Assembly (NCBI RefSeq): GCF_012516395.1
Contig: NZ_CP051206.1
Span: 1,426,001 to 1,490,000, forward strand
DNA length: 64,000 nucleotides
Direction: 5' to 3'
Source: Dolichospermum flos-aquae CCAP 1403/13F
GTDB taxonomy: Bacteria; Cyanobacteriota; Cyanobacteriia; Cyanobacteriales; Nostocaceae
In this document: piece after piece, positions 40,139-51,600 of the stretch
Layout of the letters: the number at the start of each line of letters is the position of its first letter
How positions within the stretch are numbered: the stretch's first letter is position 1
Notes under the pieces: model-generated
Seen by the model: the letters and a program-made list of their open reading frames with translations, nothing else
Databases searched by the model: none
What the model was told of the DNA's origin: nothing
Made by a program: the position numbers and the translations under genes

Positions 40139-41395
40139 TTAGATATCTATCTTTCGACGGATATTAACTAATTCGTAAAGCTTATTTTCAAACTTTTGGG
40201 TACAAGCTGACCAATCAAATTCCAGAATTGAAGGACGTGCTTGTGCAGTTAATTGATTTTTAAGATCAGGATTTTCCAGAATGGTAATTACCTTTTGAGC
40301 AAAGTCTTGAGGGCTATTAGGTGCAGCTAGAAAACCATTCACTCCAGAAATTACCTGTTCAGTTGTTGAAGGTGCAAGAGCCGCTACTACTGGAGTTCCA
40401 GAAGCAAGAGCTTCGTTAGTTGTAGTACAGAAATTTTCTGTAACTGAAGGGTTAACAAATATATCTGCTCTGGCAAACCATCCTAAAAGTTCCTGACCAT
40501 GAGATTCACCCCAAAAAGTTACGCCATTGGGGAACTTTGCAGCGCGACGGCGAATTTCTGCATCTAATGGACCACTACCAATAATTACTAAATGAACATC
40601 AGGAATTTTGGCAGCAATTAGAGGATAAATATCTAATAGTTGACTAACATTTTTTTCTGCGGTAATGCGTCCCACAAATAAAAGAGTTGGGCGTTTATCA
40701 TCAGGAATTGGATCATAACAAATATTTCGGGGATGAAATTTCTCACAATCAATTCCTTGATAGGGAAGATATTCACTTCGTTGAGCTTTTAATTTTTTGT
40801 ATTTAGCTAATTGTCCACGGGAACAAAATAAACTTAAATCGTAGGTTTCACTGAACTGTTTTACTAAAATTGGTAGGAAAGGACGCACCAAATTAAAGAA
40901 CAAATTCCCGAAATAATATTGGATATAGGCAATGATATCTGTATGAAAAACTGAAATAATGGGTGTCTTTGTTCTTTTTGCGTATTCTACTCCCACAGAG
41001 CGTCCATAACCTTGTAAGAAGCCGGAATATAAACCTCTCATTTGTGGAGCTTCTTCCACAATGATAATATCAGGTTGAAAGTGACTAAGTAATTTTGTAT
41101 CACTCCAATGACGATAGTTTAATGGTTGGGGTAAAGATTTATAAAATATCAGTGGTTCTGTCGGAAATGAATAGGAAGAAAAATTGATAAAAGTTTCTAG
41201 TTCTTCTATTCCCGACATGGGACGATTTCCCACTTGTTTAGGATATTTATTATTGATTTCTGGGTGGATTAAAAAAACTTCATGTCCTTGTTTTAATAGC
41301 CAGTGAACTCGTTGATGAACAGCGACAGAAACTCCTGTTAAAAATGGAGCATATAATCCTGTAAATAAAGCAATACGAAGAGGTTTCTTTTTCAT
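40139..41395 (-). CDS. hglT: Glycosyltransferase family 4, HglT-like
   Basis: A 418-residue GT-B enzyme. The N-terminal domain opens MKKKPLRIALFTGLYAPFLTG, with the glycine-rich acceptor loop. The C-terminal domain has RPTLLFVGRITAEKNVSQLLD, VHLVIIGSGPLDAEIRRRA and ADIFVNPSVTENFCTTTNEALASGTPVVA, the E-x7-E donor-binding motif. It is last in the hgdBCA-type operon, the place where HglT (the transferase that puts glucose on the heterocyst fatty alcohol in Anabaena) is found. The symbol rests on this context and family. Inner-membrane-associated, cytosolic side. Confidence 0.75.
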   Translation of the reverse strand: MKKKPLRIALFTGLYAPFLTGVSVAVHQRVHWLLKQGHEVFLIHPEINNKYPKQVGNRPMSGIEELETFINFSSYSFPTEPLIFYKSLPQPLNYRHWSDTKLLSHFQPDIIIVEEAPQMRGLYSGFLQGYGRSVGVEYAKRTKTPIISVFHTDIIAYIQYYFGNLFFNLVRPFLPILVKQFSETYDLSLFCSRGQLAKYKKLKAQRSEYLPYQGIDCEKFHPRNICYDPIPDDKRPTLLFVGRITAEKNVSQLLDIYPLIAAKIPDVHLVIIGSGPLDAEIRRRAAKFPNGVTFWGESHGQELLGWFARADIFVNPSVTENFCTTTNEALASGTPVVAALAPSTTEQVISGVNGFLAAPNSPQDFAQKVITILENPDLKNQLTAQARPSILEFDWSACTQKFENKLYELVNIRRKIDI

Positions 41396-41575
41396 GATTT
41401 TGAGGTAATATTTTGTGCAAGAATAGATTACTGATGCGCTGGTTTATAATAATTGTTGAATTGGGGATTTTAGATGTTGAAGTGAAATAGAAAATCTAAA
41501 ATTCTCCCATTCTCTTAAATAGATATGTTGGGTTTTCTCAACCCAACCTACATTTGGTTGACTGAGGAATATTAC

Positions 41576-42835
41576 TTAAAGAGATGTTTTGGGATCAATT
41601 GGTTGATCTAGCCATTGGTAAGGACGGTATTCAATTAACCGAATATTTTCACGTCCTTTAATGCGATAAGTCAGTCCACGCCAAGTAATTGTTGATACCC
41701 ACAAAGAAGATAATATTGTTAACCCGTAAACCCATTGTGTTAGGGGAATAACTATCAACATTTTCAGGATAATTAAAGGTGACAATTTTGGTATTTTTTC
41801 ACCTTGATTGTGCAGCACTTGATGTATGCCAAATTCCATCAATAGCATTAATAAAACTAAGCCAATGGTGTAGGAGATATAGACGGAAAATAATAAAGCC
41901 GCAGCGTCCCATTGAGCCTCCAGCAATAGCTGGAAAATAACGATGATGACTACATTGGGGACGATGATACTAGAATATGCTTCACTGATTATGGCTAACC
42001 ACCGGGGATGATAAAGTTTAGAACCAATTATTAACCTTTTTAATGATTCTAGTAAGTTACGTAGACTACTTTCTTCCCGATTTAGCATCAATAAAGAAGG
42101 AATAAATTTGATTTGCAACTTTTCTTGCTTGATAAGTTTATGGAGAAGCATATCATCTGTTAATACTTCCCCCCACTTATCTAAAAGTTTGATGCGGTTT
42201 AATACTTCTGTTTTGATAGCTAATGTTCCACCCCAAGGAATCTGAAAGAGAAACATTTGCACTACGGTGGAAACGTTACCGGAGTAGCGAACTAATGAAC
42301 CCCAATAATTACCTGTGGGAACATACCAACGATTTCCGGTTGTTAGTCCAACTTGATCATCAATGAGGGGGGTAACTAATTCTCGTAACCAATTAGGATG
42401 AGCTACGGTATCAGCATCTATAAAAGCTATAATTGGATAAGCATTATCCAAATCAGAAACAGCTTGAACTAGAGAACTACATTTAAGACTACAATTATGA
42501 CGAACTGCTCTTAATGTGCTAATTTCGACGTTAGTTGCACCCAGTTGATTGATGGTTTCGGTGGCAATTTTAAAAGCTGGATCTTCTTTACTATCAATGA
42601 TTAGCTTTAAATCATATTCTGGGTAATTTTGTTGTAACAGCGATCGCAAACAATTAGGTAAAAAAGGATCAGCCCCCCGCAAACAGAGGATTACTGCCGT
42701 TTTTGGTAACTGTTCATCTGGTAATGACTTGGGTTTGTGTGAACGTAAATACCATAAAAATACTAACGTTAAACAAGTTTGAATTACCAGCCAACCGAAC
42801 AAAGACTTAGATAGAAATATCATAAAATCTGGCAT
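41576..42835 (-). CDS. Membrane glycosyltransferase family 2/21
   Basis: A 419-residue processive-type GT2 resembling ceramide glucosyltransferase/HpnI. The N-terminal span is FLSKSLFGWLVIQTCLTLVF. The catalytic domain has TAVILCLRGADPFLPNCLRS, IIAFIDADTVAHPNWL (DxD-like), WGEVLTDDMLLHKLI (acceptor-side Asp-Asp) and a C-terminal SKLYHPRW in place of Q/RxxRW. Three or more C-terminal spans follow. It lies between the DUF2141 and GT4 genes and so may modify the sugar or lipid of the heterocyst glycolipid (inference). Confidence 0.82.
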   Translation of the reverse strand: MPDFMIFLSKSLFGWLVIQTCLTLVFLWYLRSHKPKSLPDEQLPKTAVILCLRGADPFLPNCLRSLLQQNYPEYDLKLIIDSKEDPAFKIATETINQLGATNVEISTLRAVRHNCSLKCSSLVQAVSDLDNAYPIIAFIDADTVAHPNWLRELVTPLIDDQVGLTTGNRWYVPTGNYWGSLVRYSGNVSTVVQMFLFQIPWGGTLAIKTEVLNRIKLLDKWGEVLTDDMLLHKLIKQEKLQIKFIPSLLMLNREESSLRNLLESLKRLIIGSKLYHPRWLAIISEAYSSIIVPNVVIIVIFQLLLEAQWDAAALLFSVYISYTIGLVLLMLLMEFGIHQVLHNQGEKIPKLSPLIILKMLIVIPLTQWVYGLTILSSLWVSTITWRGLTYRIKGRENIRLIEYRPYQWLDQPIDPKTSL

Positions 42836-42852
42836 TATTTCTATAGTCTTAG

Positions 42853-42905
<53 letters not shown>

Positions 42906-42965
42906 GAGAAAGGAGAAAGAAGTTAGTAGGGGCGGGGTTTCCCCACCCAATATTCAAATTCTCAA

Positions 42966-43424
42966 TTAGGGATCAAGAGAATATTTGAGAAAGATGTTAA
43001 TGGTAGTATTCTTGTCAACCTTGAAACTGGAATTATTGAACTTTGGTGAGCCAGTGCTGATAGAAACAGTAGGATTTTTAGAAATCCCAAAACCTTCTTT
43101 AGGAATGCCAAAAAAGTCTTTATTGAGTTTGTGATCACCATTTTGATCATCAACTACAGCTACAGCATAAGTACCAGGTTTTAATCCAGAAAATACCTGC
43201 TTTACAGAATTGCCTGTAATTTGAGTACAACCGCTTTTAACTTCACTTTTAGCATTATTGGGAAATCCTTTTTCAGAGTTATAAACTCTCATACAAATTT
43301 CCCCAGTTTTGTTACGAATGCCATTAACAACAACAGTTAAAGATGTTGTTGATTCAGCCTGGGCTGCTTCTGCAAAACTGATAGTTAGTAACGTAGCAAT
43401 CAACAGATTCACAATTTTTAACAT
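42966..43424 (-). CDS. DUF2141 secreted protein
   Basis: A 152-residue protein with a signal peptide (MLKIVNLLIATLLTISFAEA, then AQA). The DUF2141 domain follows: LTVVVNGIRNKTGEICMRVYN, VKQVFSGLKPGTYAVAVVDD, DQNGDHKLNKDFFGIPKEGFG with a calcium-like loop. It is exported to the periplasm and its function is unknown. It is consistently placed in the operon with the epimerase and glycosyltransferases; Anabaena PCC 7120 has a similar gene at the same place (recalled). Confidence 0.82.
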   Translation of the reverse strand: MLKIVNLLIATLLTISFAEAAQAESTTSLTVVVNGIRNKTGEICMRVYNSEKGFPNNAKSEVKSGCTQITGNSVKQVFSGLKPGTYAVAVVDDQNGDHKLNKDFFGIPKEGFGISKNPTVSISTGSPKFNNSSFKVDKNTTINIFLKYSLDP

Positions 43425-43471
43425 TAGTTAATACTTCCTTTTTGTGAAAATTTACTTGTGGGGAATTTGAT

Positions 43472-44476
43472 CTATTTCATCAGTTTTTGAATGTCAGTTT
43501 TTTGCAACCATTCATTGGTGCGGCGCATTCCTTCTGCTAAATCAATTTTTGCTTGATAATTCAAAATATTTTGCGCCTTTGCAATAGAATAGGCATAAGG
43601 ACGACTCATAAAATCAACTGATTCTGGGAGAATATCAGCTTTTTTACGAAATAGTTTTTGCCCCTGAAGACGCACTTTCAAAAATAATTTCATTTCCTCT
43701 TTAGGTAAAGACATTGGTGCTGGTAAATTTTCCAATGATGCTAAATGAATAAAATACTCTTTCCAGGAAGTTTCTTTACCGTCGGTAATGTTAAAAACCT
43801 CTCCATAAGCGGATTTTTCTATGGCTAAAAAGATGGCATCAATTAGGTTATCTACATATAGATGATTCATCACACCCTTGCCTTCATTAGCATAGGCAAA
43901 TAATTTTTGTCGCATCATCTGAATTGGCCGCACAATCCAAGGCAGACTTCCTGGCCCATAAACATCTCCAGCCCGAATAACAATTACTCCAAATTCTGGA
44001 GCATTATTAAGTTTTAAAACTTCGATTTCCGCTTCAATTTTTGTTTGACAATAAGCATTGTTTTCACCAGAAAGCACACCTGATTCTGTGACTTTATCTG
44101 AGTAATCAAACCCATATACTAAAGCAGTAGACAGATGAACAAATGTCTTCACACCAGCTTGTTTAGCAGCCTTAGCAATGTTTATAGTACCGCTAACATT
44201 TATTTCTCGAAAATGCTTAATATCCCCGGCTTCTTCGGCAAGTTGAGCATTGTGTAAAACTATATCTACTCCCTGACAAGCTTTTGAGCAAATTGCCGGG
44301 TCAGTGATATTACCGACAAAAATTTCTACACCTAACTTTTGGGCTGTTTGATCTTTAACTTGAGAACTTTGGATACCTTTAACTTTCATGCCTTGTGCTA
44401 TGGCTAATTCGGCTGCACGTAAACCAATAAATTCGTCAATTCCAGTAATCAGCAGAGTTTTGTTTTGGAAGTTCAT
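43472..44476 (-). CDS. hgdA: NAD-dependent sugar epimerase, HgdA-like
   Basis: A 334-residue extended SDR. The N-terminal NAD loop is LLITGIDEFIGLRAAELA, where Asp-Glu replaces the usual small residues of TGxxGFIG. FVHLSTALVYGFD supplies the catalytic Ser/Thr and AYCQTKIEAE the Tyr-x3-Lys. It is close to UDP-galactose 4-epimerase and 3-beta-HSD-like members. Anabaena HgdA is described as a UDP-galactose 4-epimerase needed for heterocyst glycolipid composition. It follows hgdC by about 200 bases on the same strand. Confidence 0.78.
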   Translation of the reverse strand: MNFQNKTLLITGIDEFIGLRAAELAIAQGMKVKGIQSSQVKDQTAQKLGVEIFVGNITDPAICSKACQGVDIVLHNAQLAEEAGDIKHFREINVSGTINIAKAAKQAGVKTFVHLSTALVYGFDYSDKVTESGVLSGENNAYCQTKIEAEIEVLKLNNAPEFGVIVIRAGDVYGPGSLPWIVRPIQMMRQKLFAYANEGKGVMNHLYVDNLIDAIFLAIEKSAYGEVFNITDGKETSWKEYFIHLASLENLPAPMSLPKEEMKLFLKVRLQGQKLFRKKADILPESVDFMSRPYAYSIAKAQNILNYQAKIDLAEGMRRTNEWLQKTDIQKLMK

Positions 44477-44670
44477 GGGGATATAAATAAGTGTTCGGTA
44501 ATGGAAAAGTTATACAATCTAAGTTGAAAAATTGCGATTAAATGCAACTAGGAACTGTTGTATTTGCAAAAGAATTCTACTGTTGTGAATAACATTAAAC
44601 TTCTATCTTTAGTTGGTTTTAGTCTAGAGAATATTTGGCAGAATTTGATAAATTTTAATGCAACAAATCT

Positions 44671-45849
44671 CTAGAAACTATCAGCCGGATCAGCAGAACG
44701 GAGTTTATTAATAGCTAACGCTCCAGAGGTGATGCAAATTAAGACTGTAGATACCAGAACAAGTAAGGCATTATTACTTGTCATCATGATCGGTAATTTA
44801 GTTGCTTTCATGGCAAAATCATACAAACCAATGGAAACAATGAAGCCAGGAATATAACCTAATAATGCTAAGATTAATGCTTGTTGAAAAACAACATTTA
44901 ATAAATATCCATTAGCATAACCAATAGCTTTTAAAGTTGCGTAGGCAATAAATTGAGTGGCGATATTGCTATACAAAATTTGGTAAACAATTACCACACC
45001 GACTACAGAAGCCATAATTAGCATCAAGTTCAGAATAAAACCAATGGGGGTTCTGACTGACCAATATTGTTTTTCAAAATCAATAAATTCTTGACGAGTG
45101 AATATTTTTACATCATTTGGTAGATTGGCTTTTAAATTGGCTAAAACCTGTTTTATATCAGCACCGTCTTTGAGTTTAATTACCCCCATATCTATTTTTT
45201 CAACTGGACGGCTATTGGGATTTATTCTTAAAAAAGTCGAATCGCTCACAATTAAATTACCATCTACACCAAAGGAAGGTCCTAAACTAAATAAACCACC
45301 AACTCTGACTCGATAACCTTTGACAGCATCAAAGGGAAATATTTCAATTGGCTGTTCAGTATTTCCCTGATTAAATAATTCGGCTATGGGTCCAAATTCT
45401 GGACGGGCATCTCTATCAAATAGCATGACATCAGAGATTTTGAGTTTATCCAAATTTTGTTGAACTTCTGGAATATCTAGCACGGATTTTCCAGGGTCAA
45501 AACCAATGACATAAATTGAATATTTTTCACCACTAACGGGATTTTTTAATTTTGCAAATTGCAAATAAATTGAACTAACTGAATCAACACCATCAAACCC
45601 TAAAGTTTGGTATAACCGAGTGCGAGAAAAACTTTGAATTGCTGTCAAAGATTTGTATTGAGAACTAACTAAAAACAAATCACCATGCAATCGTTGATGT
45701 AGTGCTGTAGCGCTAGAATATAGTGCATCTTGGAAACCAAGTTGGATAAACATTAACAGCACAATAAAGCCAATTCCGGCTACAGCTATCACAAAACGAA
45801 GTTTCTGTTGGACAAGCTGTAGCCATCCTAAAGGAATTTTGAAATTCAT
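44671..45849 (-). CDS. hgdC: DevC-type ABC exporter permease, HgdC-like
   Basis: A 392-residue MacB/FtsX-type permease: the N-terminal span LRFVIAVAGIGFIVLLMFIQ, then a long periplasmic domain (about residues 45-265), then three spans (FILNLMLIMASVVGVVIVYQ, VVFQQALILALLGYIPGF, NALLVLVSTVLICITSG). It partners the membrane fusion protein encoded 116 bases upstream. Together with TolC and an ATPase the DevBCA-like complex exports glycolipid to the heterocyst envelope. No ATPase gene is adjacent. Confidence 0.85.
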   Translation of the reverse strand: MNFKIPLGWLQLVQQKLRFVIAVAGIGFIVLLMFIQLGFQDALYSSATALHQRLHGDLFLVSSQYKSLTAIQSFSRTRLYQTLGFDGVDSVSSIYLQFAKLKNPVSGEKYSIYVIGFDPGKSVLDIPEVQQNLDKLKISDVMLFDRDARPEFGPIAELFNQGNTEQPIEIFPFDAVKGYRVRVGGLFSLGPSFGVDGNLIVSDSTFLRINPNSRPVEKIDMGVIKLKDGADIKQVLANLKANLPNDVKIFTRQEFIDFEKQYWSVRTPIGFILNLMLIMASVVGVVIVYQILYSNIATQFIAYATLKAIGYANGYLLNVVFQQALILALLGYIPGFIVSIGLYDFAMKATKLPIMMTSNNALLVLVSTVLICITSGALAINKLRSADPADSF

Positions 45850-45851
45850 AT

Positions 45852-45922
45852 TAATTGTTAGTTGTTAGTTGTTAGTTGTCAGTTGTCAGTTGTCAGTTGT
45901 CAGTTGTCAGTTGTCAGTTGTA
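45852..45922. repeat. Heptanucleotide repeat (TTAGTTG/TCAGTTG) between hgdB and hgdC
   Basis: About three TTAGTTG and six TCAGTTG units, followed by AATAACCAATAACTAATCAC-type repeats, fill the spacer between the two transporter genes. Confidence 0.92.
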
Positions 45923-45965
45923 GAAAATAACCAATAACCAATAACTAATCACTAATAACCAATCA

Positions 45966-47177
45966 CTAAATCTGGATTGCAACATCAACTTGCAAGTTAG
46001 TTAATCTCGATATCTTTTGACTATCGGTGGGATTATCAATAGATATTTTGACTTCAATTACTCTGCGGTCTGCATCAGAATTGGGATTAATACTAAAGAT
46101 GCCTTGTTTATTAACTTGCCAACCAACTTCTCGGACAGTTCCTTGTAATTTGCCGGGAAATGTGGTGCTGGTAATGATAGCTTTTTGTCCAACTCGAACA
46201 TTTTGAATATCAGTTTGATACACTTCTGCTAGAACTTGCATTTTTGATGTATTGCCAATTTCTGCAAAACCGGAAGTACCAATTACTTCGCCATTTCTGG
46301 CATTAATTCGCAAAACTGTACCATTTATAGTAGCAGCAATGTAAGTTAAATCATGGTCAGCTTTGGCTTGTTGCACTGCCGTTTCCGCGCTTTTGATTTC
46401 ACTTTTTGCTAACTCTACATCTACGGTTCTAACTTCTTTAATACTATTAAGTTTGGATTTTCCTTCTTTGATTTGATCTTGGAAAGTATCTTGTGTCCGT
46501 TTGAGAGTAGCTTCAGCTTCTTTTAACTGCTGTTGTGTAGTTTTGAGAACTAAATTTTTACTATCAAAAACAGAAGCAGAAACAGCACCGTCTTTTGATA
46601 ATTGCCGATAGCGATTACTCTCTTTTTGAGCATTTTCAACTTCAGCCCGAATGCGGTTAATTGTTGCTGCTTGAGCCGCAATGTCTCCTTTAAATTGAGA
46701 ATTTAACCTGGTAATTGTGGCTTTTTGAGCATTGATATCTCCAGTTTTTGCTCCAGCTTGTACCTGTGCAAGTTTAGTTCTGGCAATTAACAATTTATCA
46801 AATGCCTGTTGGATAGCTGCTTGAGAACGAGCATAGTTTTCTAGATAAGCTAATACTTGTCCTTTTTTAACATCATCTCCTTCCTTGACCAACAGTTTTT
46901 CTACTCGTACACCATTGATAGAATTAGGAGCAGATAAATAAGTAATTTTATCTTGTGGTTGCAATCTTCCTAAAGCAGTTACGGCAACTTTAACGGGAAT
47001 GGGTTGAGATTTAATAATGGGAGCAATAGCAGAAGATTGAGTCTGGGAATTTATCTTTAATTGATGAAAAATGTATAAAGATACTAAACCCGTAGAGAAA
47101 GTTAGAGAAGTTGCCAGAATTATTCTCCACTTTAACGCAGTTAGGTTGAATAATTGGCGTTCTTTATTTACTGCCAT
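45966..47177 (-). CDS. hgdB: DevB-type membrane fusion protein, HgdB-like
   Basis: A 403-residue HlyD-family adaptor. One N-terminal span (WRIILATSLTFSTGLVSLYI), a lipoyl-like half (VAVTALGRLQPQDKI, VEKLLVKEGDDVKKGQVLAYLENY), a long coiled-coil hairpin (about residues 120-260), then the second half (AATINGTVLRINARNGEVIGT) and a beta-barrel ending QVDVAIQI. It spans the periplasm and links the inner-membrane permease to TolC. It is first gene of the minus-strand glycolipid operon, divergent from hglE. Confidence 0.87.
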   Translation of the reverse strand: MAVNKERQLFNLTALKWRIILATSLTFSTGLVSLYIFHQLKINSQTQSSAIAPIIKSQPIPVKVAVTALGRLQPQDKITYLSAPNSINGVRVEKLLVKEGDDVKKGQVLAYLENYARSQAAIQQAFDKLLIARTKLAQVQAGAKTGDINAQKATITRLNSQFKGDIAAQAATINRIRAEVENAQKESNRYRQLSKDGAVSASVFDSKNLVLKTTQQQLKEAEATLKRTQDTFQDQIKEGKSKLNSIKEVRTVDVELAKSEIKSAETAVQQAKADHDLTYIAATINGTVLRINARNGEVIGTSGFAEIGNTSKMQVLAEVYQTDIQNVRVGQKAIITSTTFPGKLQGTVREVGWQVNKQGIFSINPNSDADRRVIEVKISIDNPTDSQKISRLTNLQVDVAIQI

Positions 47178-48657
47178 ATTTTTATTCCAATGGTGTTATG
47201 TCGGAAAATACTCGTAATGGTTATAGACGGATTCTCTGTTACTTTTATAAAAGAGATATGTCTAATTATTTATGTATGAATTGTTGTCAGCATTTTTAGC
47301 TGTTATAAATACCTAAATTAGCGGTGTTTTTACTTCTAATCATCCATGAGGATCGCCACGCTACGCTATCAGTTTTATCTTGAATTGGCATTTAATTAAG
47401 TAGCCTAAAATACGATAGCTCTAGGGAGAAATAAAAATCTTCAATTCCCAAGTGGTGATGATGCTAATAACTTGGGGAATGAATAAACTTATCTGCAATT
47501 ATCCCAAATAACTTTGATATTGTCAACTAAATTTAGTTGCTTTAATTAATAAAATCCTTGACTAGATACTATATTTAATTACTCATAAATTAATCTAAAA
47601 ATCTGTATTTTTTTTAGCAAATTCTCATAAATAAATACAAATTGTCCATATTTCATCACAATTGATATGTTTACAGGTTAGTGTTCAACATCCAACAAAT
47701 TAATGTTTGGTTTATAAATAACCAATTGTCTAGAAAAGGTGAGTTATCTTATAAATTCATCAAAAACCAAGACTTGATTATGATAGTTTGCTCAAAAAAC
47801 ACCCAATTATGTGCAAATATTTCTATTGTATATTTATTGATTAGTTACTTATGAGACAATTTAGATAAAATCCCTGAATTATCAGGAAAAGATTGATGTT
47901 AAATCCGTAATTACCCAAGATATGTTATTCACAAATTCAGTTCTAGATTATACTCAGATAATTATGTTTTATTTAAAAGGAGATCAATTAACAAATATTT
48001 TCCTCCAAAAATTAGCAAAAATGAACTATTCCATTTTCATAAGCTGTGCTAGTCTTTTTATTAATTCAACATTTATGAATGAAAAATAAATTGTTGAGTT
48101 TATTTCTATAAACAGAAGAAATACTAAAATCCACTCAGCTTTGTACAGCAGAATTGCCTAAAGAAACAAAACCTATTCTTTGATAAACCGGGGTTTTGCA
48201 TCTCACTAAGTTACAAACTGCTAGACTATTGAAAAGCTGTTTAAGTATTTTTTCACTATTCACAGAATTTGCCACAGAGTGCTGATTATTTTGTAACGAT
48301 TTTGGCAGCTTTTATCAGTCTAATCATCTAAAATAGGTTATCCTGGACTTTAAAAACTGGCAACTGCTATATCAACATACAGAACATTATTCCTCCATAG
48401 GTAAAACATTCAATGATTAAGAGATAAAACCGTTTCTGTATTCATACATATCCTTCAGATTAAGTATGTTCTATTGCCAGTTCGCTTGGTGTTAAAGAAA
48501 TGTAGGTTAGTAATATCCAAACAAAATTATGAAATGTTGGGTTGCGTTCCTTAACCCAACCTACTTGCGGTGATTGGGTGAATGTAGATAGTTATTCTAT
48601 CTGCTAATAGCTTAATTTACTGCACAATTTACCGTACTCAAAATTAGTCTATGTCCT
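47178..48657. other. Divergent control region between hgdB and hglE operons
   Basis: A 1.48-kb AT-rich spacer that must hold both promoters. I looked for NtcA boxes (GTA-N8-TAC) by eye and found none convincing. TTGGGTTGCGTTCC-TTAACCCAACC near 48537-48562 is a spacer palindrome whose relative is near 41531. No gene seen; long untranslated leaders are usual for heterocyst genes. Confidence 0.45.
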
Positions 48658-51600
48658 ATGTCTTCCCCCCTTCAAAAGATAGACACGATAAATAGTTCTT
48701 TGACGGAATTAGAAGCCCAAATTAATAGTTTTGAACAGGCTGTGCTGAAGTTTATAGAGGAAGGAAAAATGAATTCAGGAAACCTAGAAAATTCGATAAA
48801 TTCCATGTCAACTAAGGAAATTAATAGAAAACTACACACAACTCCCATAGCTATTATTGGCATGGCTTCCTTAATGCCTCAATCGAGAACATTAAGGGAT
48901 TACTGGCAAAATATTGTTAATAAAATTGACTGTATCACTGATGTTCCTTCTACTCATTGGAGCGTAGAAGATTACTATGATCCTAATCCGAGAACAGCAG
49001 AAGATAAAACCTATTGTAAACGTGGTGGTTTTATTCCTGAAGTTGATTTTAACCCTATGGAATTTGGTATTCCTCCCAGCATTTTAGAAGTTACAGATGT
49101 TTCTCAACTATTAAGTTTAGTAGTTGCTAAAGAAACAATGGAAGATGCTGGTTATAGCGAATCCCGTGAATTTAGCCGCGAAAATATCGGCGTGATTTTG
49201 GGTGTAGCTATGGGCAAACAATTGGGAATGCCATTAACTGCCAGATTGGAATATCCGGTTTGGGAAAAAGTTCTCAAAAGCAGTGGTCTATCTGACGAAG
49301 ATACTAAAAAGATTGTTGATAAAATCAAATCTGCTTATGTGAAATGGGATGAAAATGCTTTCCCTGGAATGTTAGCAAATGTGGTGGCTGGCAGAATTGC
49401 TAACCGTCTCAACTTTGGCGGTACAAACTGTGTAGTTGATGCGGCTTGTGCTAGTTCCTTTGGGGCATTAAAAATGGCCATTAGTGAATTAGTTGAACAC
49501 CGTAGCAATATGATGTTAACCGGTGGAGTAGACACCGATAACACAATCATGGCTTACATCTCATTTAGCAAAACTCCAGCAGTTACTCCTAGCGAGAATG
49601 TGAAACCATTTGATGCTAAATCTGATGGGATGATGTTAGGTGAAGGTATTGGGATGATTCTCCTCAAACGCTTAGAAGATGCCCAAAAAGATGGGGATAA
49701 AATCTATGCGGTAATCAAGGGAATTGGTACTTCTAGTGATGGGCGTTATAAGAGTATTTATGCCCCTAGAAAAGAAGGACAAGTTAAAGCCTTAGAACGG
49801 GCTTATGATGATGCTGGATTTTCTCCGGCAACTGTGGGTTTAATGGAAGCACACGGTACAGGAACAATGGCAGGAGATCCCATAGAATTCAGTTCTTTAA
49901 GAGATTTCTTTGGTAAACATGACACCCAAAAACAACATATTGCTTTGGGAAGTGTAAAATCACAAATTGGACATACAAAAGCCGCCGCAGGTGCAGCCAG
50001 CCTTATTAAAACTGCCCTAGCATTGCATCATAAAGTATTGCCAGCAACCATCAATATTACCGAACCAAATCCCAAATTAGATATTGAAAATTCCTCCTTT
50101 TATCTCAATACTCAAACTAGACCTTGGATCAAAGCAGAAGGTGAAACTCCCCGACGTGCGGGGGTGAGTGCCTTTGGTTTTGGTGGCACAAATTATCACG
50201 TTGTTTTGGAAGAATACGAACCAGAACAACAAAGTTCTTATCGTTTACATGGTGCAGCCGGTGAAGTGCTATTATTTGGTGCTACTCATGCGGAATTAAT
50301 TAGCAAGTTAGAAGCAACTTTAAATAATTTGCAAGCTAACGACGGCGAAAGATTCTATTCTCAATTATTGTTAGATTGTCAATCTTTAGCTATTCCTACA
50401 ACTGCCCTAAGAATTGGTTTTGTATCTGAGAATTTACAAGAAGCTTGTAAGTTACTGCAAGTTAGTCTTGGTTTACTCAAAAGTAAGCCTGATGCAATTT
50501 ATTGGGAACATCCTCAAGGTATTTATTACCGTTCTTCGGGAATGGATTTAGGTGGAAAAGTTGTCGCTTTATTCTCTGGACAAGGTTCTCAATACTTGGA
50601 AATGGGCAGAGAAGCGGTGATGAATTTCCCCAGCTTGCGACAGTTATATGGCAAGATGGATCATCTGTTCAAGCAAAGCAATTTACAACCAGTTTCTGAA
50701 GTTGTTTTCCCTCATTCTACCTTTGATGAAGTTGAGAAAAAAGCCCAAGTTGCAACTTTGCAAAGAACGGAATATGCCCAACCGGCAATTGGGGTTTTTA
50801 GTGCTGGGTTGTATGGAATTTTGCAACAAGCTGGGTTTAAGGCAGATTTCACCGCAGGACATAGTTTTGGTGAATTAACCGCTTTGTGGGCTGCGGGAGT
50901 ATTGAGTGAGGGTGATTATTTGTTCCTGGTGAAAGCTAGAGGACAGGCAATGGCCGCACCCAAAGACCCAGATCATGACGCTGGTAGTATGTTAGCGGTG
51001 AAGGAAGATATCAGCAAAATTGAACCGGTGCTGAAGCAGTTTCCAAAAGTAAGTATTGCTAACTTTAATTCTCCTACCCAAATTGTTTTAGCCGGTCCAA
51101 AGTTAGAAATTCAAAAAGTTCAAGATGCTTGCGAAAAGTTAGGATATAGTGCAGTTTTATTGCCTGTGTCTGCGGCTTTCCATACTCCATTAATAGCATT
51201 CGCGCAAAAATCCTTTGCCATTGCTACTAAATCGGTAACTTTCCACAATCCCCAAATTCCGGTTTTTAGTAATGTCACTGGTAAACATTATCCCCAAAAT
51301 GCAGCGGCAATTCAAAAGAACGTAGAAAGCCATTTGGCTAGTTCTGTATTGTTCAAACAAGAGATTGAAAATATCTATGGGGCTGGTGGTTATTGCTTCG
51401 TAGAATTTGGACCAAAACGGGTGTTAAGTAACTTGGTAAAAGATACATTAGGCGATCGCCCCCATCTTACCATATCTCTAAATCCCAGCGCCTCCAAAAA
51501 CAGCGATCGCTCTTTGCGAGAAGCCGCAGTTCAGTTGCGAGTTATCGGCATGAATTTGGGCAATCTTGACCCCTACAAACTCCCTGCCGTATTCCCTCCC

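Noticed and set aside
47178-48657. Search for NtcA boxes (GTA-N8-TAC) controlling hglE and hgdB
   Set aside because: No good match by eye; several GTA triplets lack a TAC at the right distance.
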